This document shows positions 17,214 to 24,491 of a stretch of DNA of 64,000 nucleotides, piece by piece. A program made the translations under genes and the position numbers. The DNA lies in assembly GCF_014844075.1 (NCBI RefSeq), contig NZ_CP062165.1, forward strand, positions 620,001-684,000. The letters are read 5' to 3'. The first letter of the stretch is position 1. Every line of letters begins with the position of its first letter. The notes beneath the pieces are model-generated. The model was not told the DNA's origin and searched no databases. It saw nothing but the letters and a program-made list of their open reading frames with translations. The stretch is from Paenibacillus sp. JNUCC-31. GTDB lineage: Bacteria > Bacillota > Bacilli > Paenibacillales > Paenibacillaceae.

Positions 17214-18419
17214 TTACTGAGAATTCAATACGATTCGGTGTGTATCTCTTGCAATAACCAATTCCTCGTTCGTTGGTACAACGAGAACATCCACTTTTGA
17301 ATTCGTAGTTGTAATACGACGTGGTTCACCCGAACGAATGGCATTCAGCGCTTCATCCAGTTCAACACCCAGATATGTGAGCTGCTCACATACTTTTTGA
17401 CGAAGAACAACAGAGTTTTCACCTACACCAGCCGTAAATACGATCACGTCTACACCGTTCATTGCTGCTGCATAAGAACCGATGTATTTACGCAGACGGT
17501 ATTCGTACATTTCGAATGCAAGCGTGGAGTTAGCATCGCCAGCCTCCATCCCTTCCGTGATTTCACGCATGTCGCTGCTGATGCCGGAGATTGCAAGAAG
17601 TCCACTATGTTTGTTCAACATGGAGTTTACTTCGCTCACGCTCAGTTCTTCTTTGTTCATCACATAAGGAACAATTGCCGGATCAAGGTCCCCACTACGT
17701 GTACCCATCATCAGTCCTTCGAGTGGAGTCATCCCCATGGAAGTATCTACGGAAACGCCGCCCTGCACAGCAGTTACGCTACCACCATTACCGACGTGGC
17801 ATGTGATGATCTTCAGATCTTCCAATGGACGATCCAGATATTCTGCTGCAGCTTTGCTTACGTAATCATGGGAAGTACCATGTGCTCCATAACGACGCAC
17901 TTTATACTTTTTGTAAAGCACACGTGGAATGGCATACAAATATGCTTTTTCCGGCATCGTTTGATGGAAAGCCGTGTCAAATACCATAACTTGAGGTACA
18001 CCCGGCATATTGGATTCAGCCGCACGAATACCCATCATTGCTGCAGGATTATGAAGTGGAGCCAAATCGAACAGACGGCGGATTTCTGCTTTGGAAGCAT
18101 CATCAACCAACGCAGATTCCTTAAATGCTTCACCACCATGAACCACACGATGCCCAACAGCCTGAATTTCATCAACGGAATCAAGCACACCGTTTTCTTT
18201 GTCTGTCAGGATATCAATAACTTTACGAATCGCTGTTGTATGTTCCAGAATCTCGCTAACTTCTGTAACATCCTCACGACCCGTTGGTTTGTGCGTCAGA
18301 ATGGAAGAATCCATTCCGATCCGCTCTACCAGACCTTTGGCCAATACGGATTCATCCAACATGTTATACAATTGATATTTGAGCGAGGAACTTCCCGCAT
18401 TAATTACGAGTACTTTCAC
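17214..18419 (-). CDS. ackA: Acetate kinase
   Basis: ATP plus acetate to acetyl-phosphate and ADP; overflow metabolism. 401 aa. N-terminal VLVINAGSSSLKYQL, the catalytic Arg region VGHRVVHGGE (about 87-96), VFDTAFHQTMPE (about 147-158), THVGNGGS-like CHVGNGGSVTA and FTAGVGENS (about 321-329) are all present. Its start overlaps the stop of the upstream 3-hydroxybutyryl-CoA dehydrogenase by four bases, so the two are co-expressed. Confidence 0.95.
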   Translation of the reverse strand: MKVLVINAGSSSLKYQLYNMLDESVLAKGLVERIGMDSSILTHKPTGREDVTEVSEILEHTTAIRKVIDILTDKENGVLDSVDEIQAVGHRVVHGGEAFKESALVDDASKAEIRRLFDLAPLHNPAAMMGIRAAESNMPGVPQVMVFDTAFHQTMPEKAYLYAIPRVLYKKYKVRRYGAHGTSHDYVSKAAAEYLDRPLEDLKIITCHVGNGGSVTAVQGGVSVDTSMGMTPLEGLMMGTRSGDLDPAIVPYVMNKEELSVSEVNSMLNKHSGLLAISGISSDMREITEGMEAGDANSTLAFEMYEYRLRKYIGSYAAAMNGVDVIVFTAGVGENSVVLRQKVCEQLTYLGVELDEALNAIRSGEPRRITTTNSKVDVLVVPTNEELVIARDTHRIVLNSQ

Positions 18420-19288
18420 AGCCGGTCACCATCCTTGTCGTACTTGAAGAATCCTTCGCCTGTTTTGACACCCAGGTGTCCTGCCCGTACCATTTTCTTC
18501 AGGACCGTGGAAGGACGATATTTCAATTCACCGAATTCACGGAACATTCTTTCGAGTGCTGCTTCTACAGAATCCAGCCCGAAGCGGTCTGCCATCTCAA
18601 GCGGGCCATGCTGGAAGTTGTATCCGATACGCATAGCGTCATCGATATCTTCAGCAGAAGCGACGCCTTCCTGCAAAACATGAAGAGCTTCATTAATCAA
18701 AAGACAGATCAGTCTGGACGTAACAAATCCAGGGGACTCATAGATCATGACACCTTTTTTGTCTGCTACTTCTTCCACAAAACGTCTGGTCTCTTCAAAA
18801 GTGGGATCTGACGTTTTCAGTCCACGGATAATTTCTACAAGATCAACCCGGGAAACCGGGTGAATAAAGTGCATACCAATAACACGCTCTGGGTATTTGG
18901 TTGAGCTTGCAAGCTCAGTCAAACTCAGCGTGGATGTATTACTTGCAAGAATTACGTTGCTTGGGCAAACCTGATCAAGCTGACTAAATACCGCTTTTTT
19001 CGCTTCCAGATCTTCAGAAATAGTCTCAATGACCATATCGCAAGTTCCGAGTTCAGCCAAATGAGCAACTTTGGTAATACGGGAGAGAATCAATTTCTTC
19101 TCAGCCTTCGTAATGGCCCATTTCTCCAGTTGTTTATCGAGGTTCGTCTCAATCATGTTATATGCATGATCCAGCTTCTCCGTTGTGTGTTCCACCAGAA
19201 GCACATCAAGTCCTTTGGCTGCAAGCATCTGGGAAATACCTTGCCCCATCGTGCCGCCGCCGACAACTCCTATCTTTTTGAAAAACAT
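18416..19288 (-). CDS. 3-hydroxybutyryl-CoA dehydrogenase
   Basis: 290 aa, NAD(P)-dependent oxidation/reduction between acetoacetyl-CoA and 3-hydroxybutyryl-CoA. Rossmann motif GVVGGGTMGQGIS at residues 8-20; the HAD/3HCDH signature with catalytic His in GMHFIHPVSRVDLVEIIRG (about 137-155); C-terminal 3HCDH domain with MADRFGLDSV. Overlaps ackA by ATGA. The pairing suggests acyl-CoA/butyrate-type or fatty-acid metabolism feeding acetyl-phosphate. A gene name such as hbd or mmgB would be plausible but is not certain. Confidence 0.9.
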   Translation of the reverse strand: MFFKKIGVVGGGTMGQGISQMLAAKGLDVLLVEHTTEKLDHAYNMIETNLDKQLEKWAITKAEKKLILSRITKVAHLAELGTCDMVIETISEDLEAKKAVFSQLDQVCPSNVILASNTSTLSLTELASSTKYPERVIGMHFIHPVSRVDLVEIIRGLKTSDPTFEETRRFVEEVADKKGVMIYESPGFVTSRLICLLINEALHVLQEGVASAEDIDDAMRIGYNFQHGPLEMADRFGLDSVEAALERMFREFGELKYRPSTVLKKMVRAGHLGVKTGEGFFKYDKDGDRL

Positions 19289-19395
19289 GGTTCTGCTCCA
19301 TCCTTTCGGTTCTCTATTTCTCTATTGTACCCTGTTCGCCGAAAATTACAAATTTCGACCCAACATATAATAATATCTTAGCACGACTGAAATGT

Positions 19396-19431
19396 AAAAA
19401 AAAATAACCGACATAAATAAATTATGCCGGT
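19396..19431 (-). terminator. Intrinsic terminator overlapping the FtsH-like stop codon
   Basis: ACCGGCAT/ATGTCGGT stem (19424-19431 / 19407-19414) with a run of nine T on minus. The stop codon of the FtsH-like gene (19424-19422) touches the stem. Confidence 0.75.
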
Positions 19432-20924
19432 AGAAGGGCGCTGTCACGAAATTGACAACGAAATTGATCGCCAGACAACACTTCTTCCCTGAGCAGCGTG
19501 TCGAGGGAATTGTCGAAAATTGTCCGCTGTTCTTCAAGCAATCGTTTGGTCTGTTCCATCAGGTCTTGCAGAATCAATTTGTTCTCACGCATCAATTCTT
19601 CCGTCGTTACCATGTCCATGTTAACAATACCCAACGTCGTGAGCCCGGAAGCCATCATCGTCTGTACCACATTCGTTGCTTGCTCAAAGTCATTACGTGA
19701 GCCTGTGCTGCGCCCACCATAATACATTTCTTCTGCTGCCGCCCCTCCGAGCGCAATCATGATCTGTTCTTCAAGAAAGCGCTTTGTATACAGAAATTGT
19801 TCTTGCTGCGGGTTATGACGTACATATCCCAATGCCTGTCCACGTGGACTAAGCGCAACTTGACTTACACTTCCAGGACGAACCAATTCTGCCATAATGG
19901 CATGTCCCAATTCGTGAATAGCGACCCTTTTTTTCTCTTCCACACTGGATTCACGATCTGTCTTCTCACCCATCATTACTTTATCAATCGCAAGCGACAG
20001 ATGGCGCTGTTCTATGTTGAGCAGTCCGTCTCTCATCGCATAAATTGCAGCTTCATTCATTACACTTTCCAGCTGAGCCCCAGAGAAACCATAGGATTCT
20101 TCAGCTGTCTTATCGAGACTGACGCCTTCCAAAAGAGGTTTATTGACTGCATGAAGCTCCAGTATGTGTTTTCTTCCTTTTTTGTCTGGCAAGTCCACCT
20201 GAATATGACGGTCAAAACGTCCCGGACGAGTCAGGGCGGTATCCAACATTTCTTTTCGGTTTGTCGCTGCAATTACGAGTATGCGTGGTGTGTCGGAAGA
20301 GTATATCCCATCCATTTCAGTCAACAACTGATTCAACGTCTGATCGTACTCACGCTGCTGCCCACCTTCACGTTTACCCCCAATGACATCAATTTCATCG
20401 ATAAATATGATGGCATTTTCTTTATTTTCTTTGGCAGCCCGAGTTCTCGCATCCCGGAACAAATCCCGGATTCTGCCGGCACCCACACCGACGTACATTT
20501 CAACAAACTCACTGCCTGAGGCTGCTACAAAAACAGAGTCCGTATAATGAGCAGCTGCCTTGGCCATTAATGTTTTCCCTGTTCCGGGAGGGCCAGTGAG
20601 CAAAATGCCCTTCAAAGGACGAATCCCGTACTTCTGGATTTCTTCGTGCCGGATCAGAAAATCAAGCGCTTCCCTCAGTTCCTGTTTGGCACTTTCCTGA
20701 CCCCCAATTTCTTCAAAGGTCAGCTTCGTAGGTCCTTTTTTCTTGCGTTTACGTTCCTGACCAGCTCCTACCGTAATTCCTCCGCGCATTTGCATCATGA
20801 ACAACAGCCCCCCCACAAGCAATGCCGCGATTAAGATGGGAACCATGTTTACACCAACAAAAGCAAGAAAGATAATCAATACGGGTACAAATCCAATGGC
20901 AATTTCTTTCGTCCATTTAGGCAT
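19422..20924 (-). CDS. Short FtsH-like membrane AAA+ zinc protease
   Basis: 500 aa, shorter than housekeeping FtsH (about 640). Two N-terminal hydrophobic segments (about residues 8-25 and 27-44) are joined with almost no external domain. Then the AAA+ module: Walker A GPPGTGKT (about 113-120), Walker B IIFIDEID (about 173-180), SRH RPGRFDRHI (about 235). The protease site is HELGH (about 344-348; FtsH usually HEAGH), with the third metal ligand in RNDFEQAT (about 414). It starts inside the end of the preceding gene and is likely coupled to it. Substrates unknown. Confidence 0.85.
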   Translation of the reverse strand: MPKWTKEIAIGFVPVLIIFLAFVGVNMVPILIAALLVGGLLFMMQMRGGITVGAGQERKRKKKGPTKLTFEEIGGQESAKQELREALDFLIRHEEIQKYGIRPLKGILLTGPPGTGKTLMAKAAAHYTDSVFVAASGSEFVEMYVGVGAGRIRDLFRDARTRAAKENKENAIIFIDEIDVIGGKREGGQQREYDQTLNQLLTEMDGIYSSDTPRILVIAATNRKEMLDTALTRPGRFDRHIQVDLPDKKGRKHILELHAVNKPLLEGVSLDKTAEESYGFSGAQLESVMNEAAIYAMRDGLLNIEQRHLSLAIDKVMMGEKTDRESSVEEKKRVAIHELGHAIMAELVRPGSVSQVALSPRGQALGYVRHNPQQEQFLYTKRFLEEQIMIALGGAAAEEMYYGGRSTGSRNDFEQATNVVQTMMASGLTTLGIVNMDMVTTEELMRENKLILQDLMEQTKRLLEEQRTIFDNSLDTLLREEVLSGDQFRCQFRDSALLPA

Positions 20925-21444
20925 TGGGCCACACTCCTATCTGACCGGGCACACGCGGCAGAATAATAAACTTGCTGGCATCTCCATCTCTGAGACTAAC
21001 ATATACATTGTTATCGTCCATAGCCGTGTTTACCTTGATTCCATTCGTTGCCATCTTGGACAACGTCGGGGTAATCTCGGTGTATTGCTTGTTTTCCATC
21101 GCCTGAGCCACGGTAAACATGGCGCTACCCCACCAGCTCTCTAGCGCTTCGTTGGAATGATCCACGACATCCAGTTTCAACGATCGGGTGCCAATCAAGG
21201 TCTGTCCTTCTTTATGAATATATTGTACCAATCTGCCCAAATCAACATCTGGCTGCAGATCGAGTTTCAACTGTACATCATTGCGGTTAATAGATAATTG
21301 AACGTCATTGACTCCGTCGTATTGGGTAACCATCTTTTCAATAGGGCTCTGCAAAGCCACATGACGATACACAAACCAACCTCCAAACAACAAGACGGCT
21401 GAAATGACGGCAGTTAAAGCAATAGGCAATACTTTTATCTTCAA
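20917..21444 (-). CDS. Membrane-anchored protein of unknown function
   Basis: 175 aa with one N-terminal hydrophobic segment (LPIALTAVISAVLLFGGWFV, residues 6-25) and an outer domain rich in Asp and Val. Probable start is TTG at 21444, with AGGAGGG 7-8 nt upstream. I do not recognise the family. Its stop lies within the FtsH-like gene's start region (8-bp overlap), so it may be an adaptor, inhibitor or regulator of that protease; this is inference from position only. Confidence 0.65.
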   Translation of the reverse strand: MKIKVLPIALTAVISAVLLFGGWFVYRHVALQSPIEKMVTQYDGVNDVQLSINRNDVQLKLDLQPDVDLGRLVQYIHKEGQTLIGTRSLKLDVVDHSNEALESWWGSAMFTVAQAMENKQYTEITPTLSKMATNGIKVNTAMDDNNVYVSLRDGDASKFIILPRVPGQIGVWPNA

Positions 21445-21514
21445 GTGAGTTACCCTCCTATATGTTGGCTCATCCTATAGCTTGTAGCCAAGAATATGAA
21501 TATGTGTACGTAAT

Positions 21515-21538
21515 ATCCTGTGATGTGCCTAACAGGAT
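21515..21538 (-). promoter_or_regulatory. 7-bp inverted repeat upstream of the FtsH-like operon
   Basis: ATCCTGT (21515-21521) and ACAGGAT (21532-21538) lie about 75-95 bp before the TTG start at 21444. It may be an operator or an RNA hairpin. The 306-bp gap otherwise shows only AT-rich sequence and the hairpin at 21670-21709. Confidence 0.3.
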
Positions 21539-21669
21539 TTATTTGTGTATGATGTATCCTTGAGTACATATTCGAGTATATCACATCGTATATACAATAT
21601 CTAAGGCGAAAATATGAATAAATTAATAATTTTAACTATTCAAATCCAAAATGATCAAGAAGGTAAGCC

Positions 21670-21709
21670 AAAGAACCGGTTCAGTCGGGTTTCCGTCTGC
21701 CGGCTCTTT
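21670..21709. terminator. Intergenic hairpin, possible terminator after the YpmB-like gene
   Basis: A 10-bp stem (AAAGAACCGG at 21670-21679 with CCGGCTCTTT at 21700-21709, one wobble). The T-run is poor on minus and a T7 run lies a few bases further on plus, so direction is unclear. Confidence 0.45.
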
Positions 21710-21750
21710 GCATGTGCTTTTTTTAGACAATAGTAAACCTGCTGCCTATT

Positions 21751-22281
21751 CTAGCTATTCGGGATGGTATAGACCAGATCAACCTGTTCACCGTTACTAA
21801 AACGATAAAAACGGTAGTAATTGTGAGTGCCATCCTTATAGTACACTTGCCATACATAGATTCCATTCACAACGCCTGGCATGATTCGCTTGATCTCCCC
21901 ACCTGGGACTTCAGAGCTGAACCGATTTCGAATCTGAGCTTCAGACATGCCGTTTTGCAAGAGTTCACTGTGTACTGCATTGGCCCCCGTCACAGGCTTG
22001 TTATTTCCATCAAACTTGATCCATACCACGACACTCTGGTTATCCTTATTTTTGCCGATCAGGGTCCAGTATATGTTGTCTCCGCCGTCTTTCTGACCCC
22101 ATACATACTTCCGCAGGTCTTCATATGACGTTATCCCAAGCTGGTCTTGTGCCGCCTGTATGGCCAACGCCTCTTCCTTGCGCTGATCCTGGGTAACATA
22201 GACATAATAACGCTGAAGACCAAACAGAATCAGAACCAGGAGCAGCAGCGAAATCCATATCCACTTCTTTTTTTTCTTCAA
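21751..22281 (-). CDS. YpmB-like membrane-anchored protein (DUF5590/PepSY-type)
   Basis: 176 aa from a TTG at 22281, chosen because AAAGGAAG lies 8 nt upstream; a farther TTG at 22314 is also in frame. The N-terminus is KKKKKW, then one membrane segment (WIWISLLLLVLILFGLQRYY), then an outer domain with PepSY-like repeats (QAAQDQLGITSYEDLRKYVW; ALAIQAA). In Bacillus, ypmB also lies between dinG and asnS, so order and sequence agree. Function unknown. aspB, next in Bacillus, is not here. Confidence 0.75.
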   Translation of the reverse strand: MKKKKKWIWISLLLLVLILFGLQRYYVYVTQDQRKEEALAIQAAQDQLGITSYEDLRKYVWGQKDGGDNIYWTLIGKNKDNQSVVVWIKFDGNNKPVTGANAVHSELLQNGMSEAQIRNRFSSEVPGGEIKRIMPGVVNGIYVWQVYYKDGTHNYYRFYRFSNGEQVDLVYTIPNS

Positions 22282-22322
22282 AAGCCGAACTTCCTTTCCC
22301 CTATGACGCTGCAATCCTGAAA

Positions 22323-23627
22323 TTAACGAGCGAGCAGACCGTCAAATGCAAGCTGAGACTCATGCAAAATGCGCTCTTCGTCCATGGTAAGACATTCGCC
22401 ATGTTTGACCACTTGTTTGCCATCCACCCATACATGCTCCACATCTTTGGCTGATGCCGAGTAGACCGTGTGGGAAATCAGATCGGTATGTGGATAGAAA
22501 TGGGCCTGTTCGATGTTAAGTGCGATGAAGTCAGCCTTCATGCCTGCTTGCAGAGCGCCTGTATTGTTCAGGAAAATGGATTTGGCACCATATGAAGTTC
22601 CGAGCTGCAGCGCTTCCCCGGCTGGAACGGCCGTTGGGTCACCGGACACACCTTTGTGAATCAATGCAGCCAGTCTCATCTCTTCAAACATATCCAGGTT
22701 ATTGTTACTTGCAGGTCCGTCTGTTCCCAGGGACACGGTCACACCTGCTTTCAGCAAGTCAGGTACACGTGCAACACCCGAAGCCAGCTTCAGGTTACTG
22801 CCTGGATTGTGGGAAACGGCTACATCATGCCGTGCGAGAATCTCGATCTCCTCATCATTCAGATGCACGGCATGGGCGACCAGGGATGGACGTGAGAAGA
22901 AACCCAATTTCTCCAGATGTGCGACAGGACGAAGACCATAGTCGGTTACATTCTGCTCCACTTCACGAAGTGTTTCAGACATATGGGTATGCAAAGGCAG
23001 ATTCAGGTCATGTGCAACCTGTACCAGCTTCTCTATGTAGTCTGGAGGACAAGTATAAGGGGCGTGTGGAGAGATTACGGTGGTAATTCTTCCGTTTGCT
23101 TGTCCATTCCATTGACGTGCAAATGCTGCGGACTCTTCCAGTTTACGCCGTTGTTCTTCTTCTGAGCAAAGTCCGATTACGCCACGTGCCAGAGCAGCCC
23201 GAACGCCGGATTGTTCCACTACTTTCGCAACCTGATCCATATGATCATACATATCGAGGAACGCCGTTGTTCCGCCTTTCAACATTTCAAGCACGGAAAG
23301 TGATGTGCCCCAATATACGTCTTCAGACGTCATTTTGGCTTCCATTGGCCACATTTTCTCCTGCAGCCAAACTTGTAGCGCCAGATCGTCCCCGTGACCT
23401 CTCAGAAGCGACATCGCTGCATGACCATGCGTATTGATCAGACCCGGCAGGAAGAGCAGTCCTTTTCCATCCACCTTTGTCAGACTTTCGTCTCCTTCCG
23501 GCAACGTCTCACCAATATGCACAATCTGGTCATTCTCTACGACCATATAACCGTGAACCACTTTCCAATTCGCACCCTCGCTAACAGCAAATTTGCCGTT
23601 ATGAATAACCCATCTATTTCTCGTCAT
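22323..23627 (-). CDS. mtaD: 5-methylthioadenosine/S-adenosylhomocysteine deaminase (amidohydrolase)
   Basis: Zinc amidohydrolase of 434 aa. Motifs are the HxH metal site NTHGHAAMSLLRGHGDD (about residue 57), SPHAPYTC (about 190), the HTHMSET block (about 217), HAVHLND (about 255) and the LGTDGPASNNNLDM loop (about 294). The family deaminates MTA or SAH; guanine deaminase-like activity cannot be excluded. I chose the ATG at 23627; it overlaps the rex 3' end by 14 bp. A longer frame to 23741 would run through rex and is rejected. It may feed the methionine salvage genes at 4-12 kb. Confidence 0.85.
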   Translation of the reverse strand: MTRNRWVIHNGKFAVSEGANWKVVHGYMVVENDQIVHIGETLPEGDESLTKVDGKGLLFLPGLINTHGHAAMSLLRGHGDDLALQVWLQEKMWPMEAKMTSEDVYWGTSLSVLEMLKGGTTAFLDMYDHMDQVAKVVEQSGVRAALARGVIGLCSEEEQRRKLEESAAFARQWNGQANGRITTVISPHAPYTCPPDYIEKLVQVAHDLNLPLHTHMSETLREVEQNVTDYGLRPVAHLEKLGFFSRPSLVAHAVHLNDEEIEILARHDVAVSHNPGSNLKLASGVARVPDLLKAGVTVSLGTDGPASNNNLDMFEEMRLAALIHKGVSGDPTAVPAGEALQLGTSYGAKSIFLNNTGALQAGMKADFIALNIEQAHFYPHTDLISHTVYSASAKDVEHVWVDGKQVVKHGECLTMDEERILHESQLAFDGLLAR

Positions 23628-24267
23628 CTTCCTCGTCGTCCTTTCCATTCTCCAAGTAATAAGCCAAACTAAGCAGATCCGTCGTAAAATCGGCATGATG
23701 AATGCGAATATGCGGCGGGGTTTTGAGGATGGTTGGTGCAAAGTTCAGAATCGCTTCAATTCCAGACTCAATCAGCTGATCCGCAACATTTTGGGCTTCC
23801 GTGTCGGGAACAGTGATAATTCCGATGCGAATGTTATCCTTTTTGATCGAATCTGTTAATTCATTCATCGGCTGTACCGTCAGGCTGTTGATTTGACTTC
23901 CAATCTTCGGACCATAGGCATCAAATACAGCAACAATCTTCATGTTGTCTTTCAGATATGCGTTGTAATTGGACAATGCATGTCCCAGATTACCGGCTCC
24001 AACAAGAGCCACATTAATCTGCTGGTCTATCTTTAAAATATGACGAATTTTTTCGATGAGATATGAAACGTCATAACCGATGCCTTTACGGCCAAAATCA
24101 CCGAAATAAGCCAGATCCTTACGAATCTGAGCTGGATTCAGATCCAGCCTTAGTCCAAGCTCTTGAGAAGAAACCGTAGTGACTTCGCGCTGATGCAATT
24201 CATTTAAGTAGCGCAAATAAACGGGCAAACGTCGCACCACGGCTTCCGAGATTTTATCTGATTTCAT
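23614..24267 (-). CDS. rex: Redox-sensing transcriptional repressor Rex
   Basis: NADH/NAD+ sensing repressor of fermentation and respiration genes. 217 aa. N-terminal winged helix (SEAVVRRLPVYLRYLNEL, VSSQELGLRLDLNPAQIRKD, residues 6-50) and a Rossmann domain with VALVGAGNLGHALSNY (about 86-101) and the C-terminal helix used for dimer swapping. The extreme C-terminus is acidic (DDEEDDE). It precedes mtaD with overlap. It could control qcr, ackA and the 3-hydroxybutyryl-CoA dehydrogenase, but I found no clear Rex site (TTGTGA-N-TCACAA) in the window. Confidence 0.95.
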   Translation of the reverse strand: MKSDKISEAVVRRLPVYLRYLNELHQREVTTVSSQELGLRLDLNPAQIRKDLAYFGDFGRKGIGYDVSYLIEKIRHILKIDQQINVALVGAGNLGHALSNYNAYLKDNMKIVAVFDAYGPKIGSQINSLTVQPMNELTDSIKKDNIRIGIITVPDTEAQNVADQLIESGIEAILNFAPTILKTPPHIRIHHADFTTDLLSLAYYLENGKDDEEDDEK

Positions 24268-24491
24268 TCATTGCTCCCCCTTACCAAGGCCACGATAGAT
24301 AGATGAAAAGATGAGCATCCTGCATAAATCAGTTCATACGAAAAGAAAAGTAAATATACAGAATGCTCTAGTTATATAAATGATAATTGCATTACTTCAA
24401 ATTCATGAAACAAATGAATGATCTAATCAATTTTACCGCTGATCACTGGCTTCATGCAATGATGTAGTGAGCACGAGGTATCTCTAGTCTG

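Noticed and set aside
17397..18683. 428-codon plus-strand frame over ackA and the dehydrogenase
   Set aside because: Antisense shadow; the minus-strand genes have clear motifs and overlaps.
19422..20924. Housekeeping ftsH
   Set aside because: Too short, with almost no external domain and HELGH instead of HEAGH; kept as FtsH-like only.
23628..23741. Longer N-terminus for mtaD
   Set aside because: It reads through the rex gene in another frame and gives no family-like sequence.
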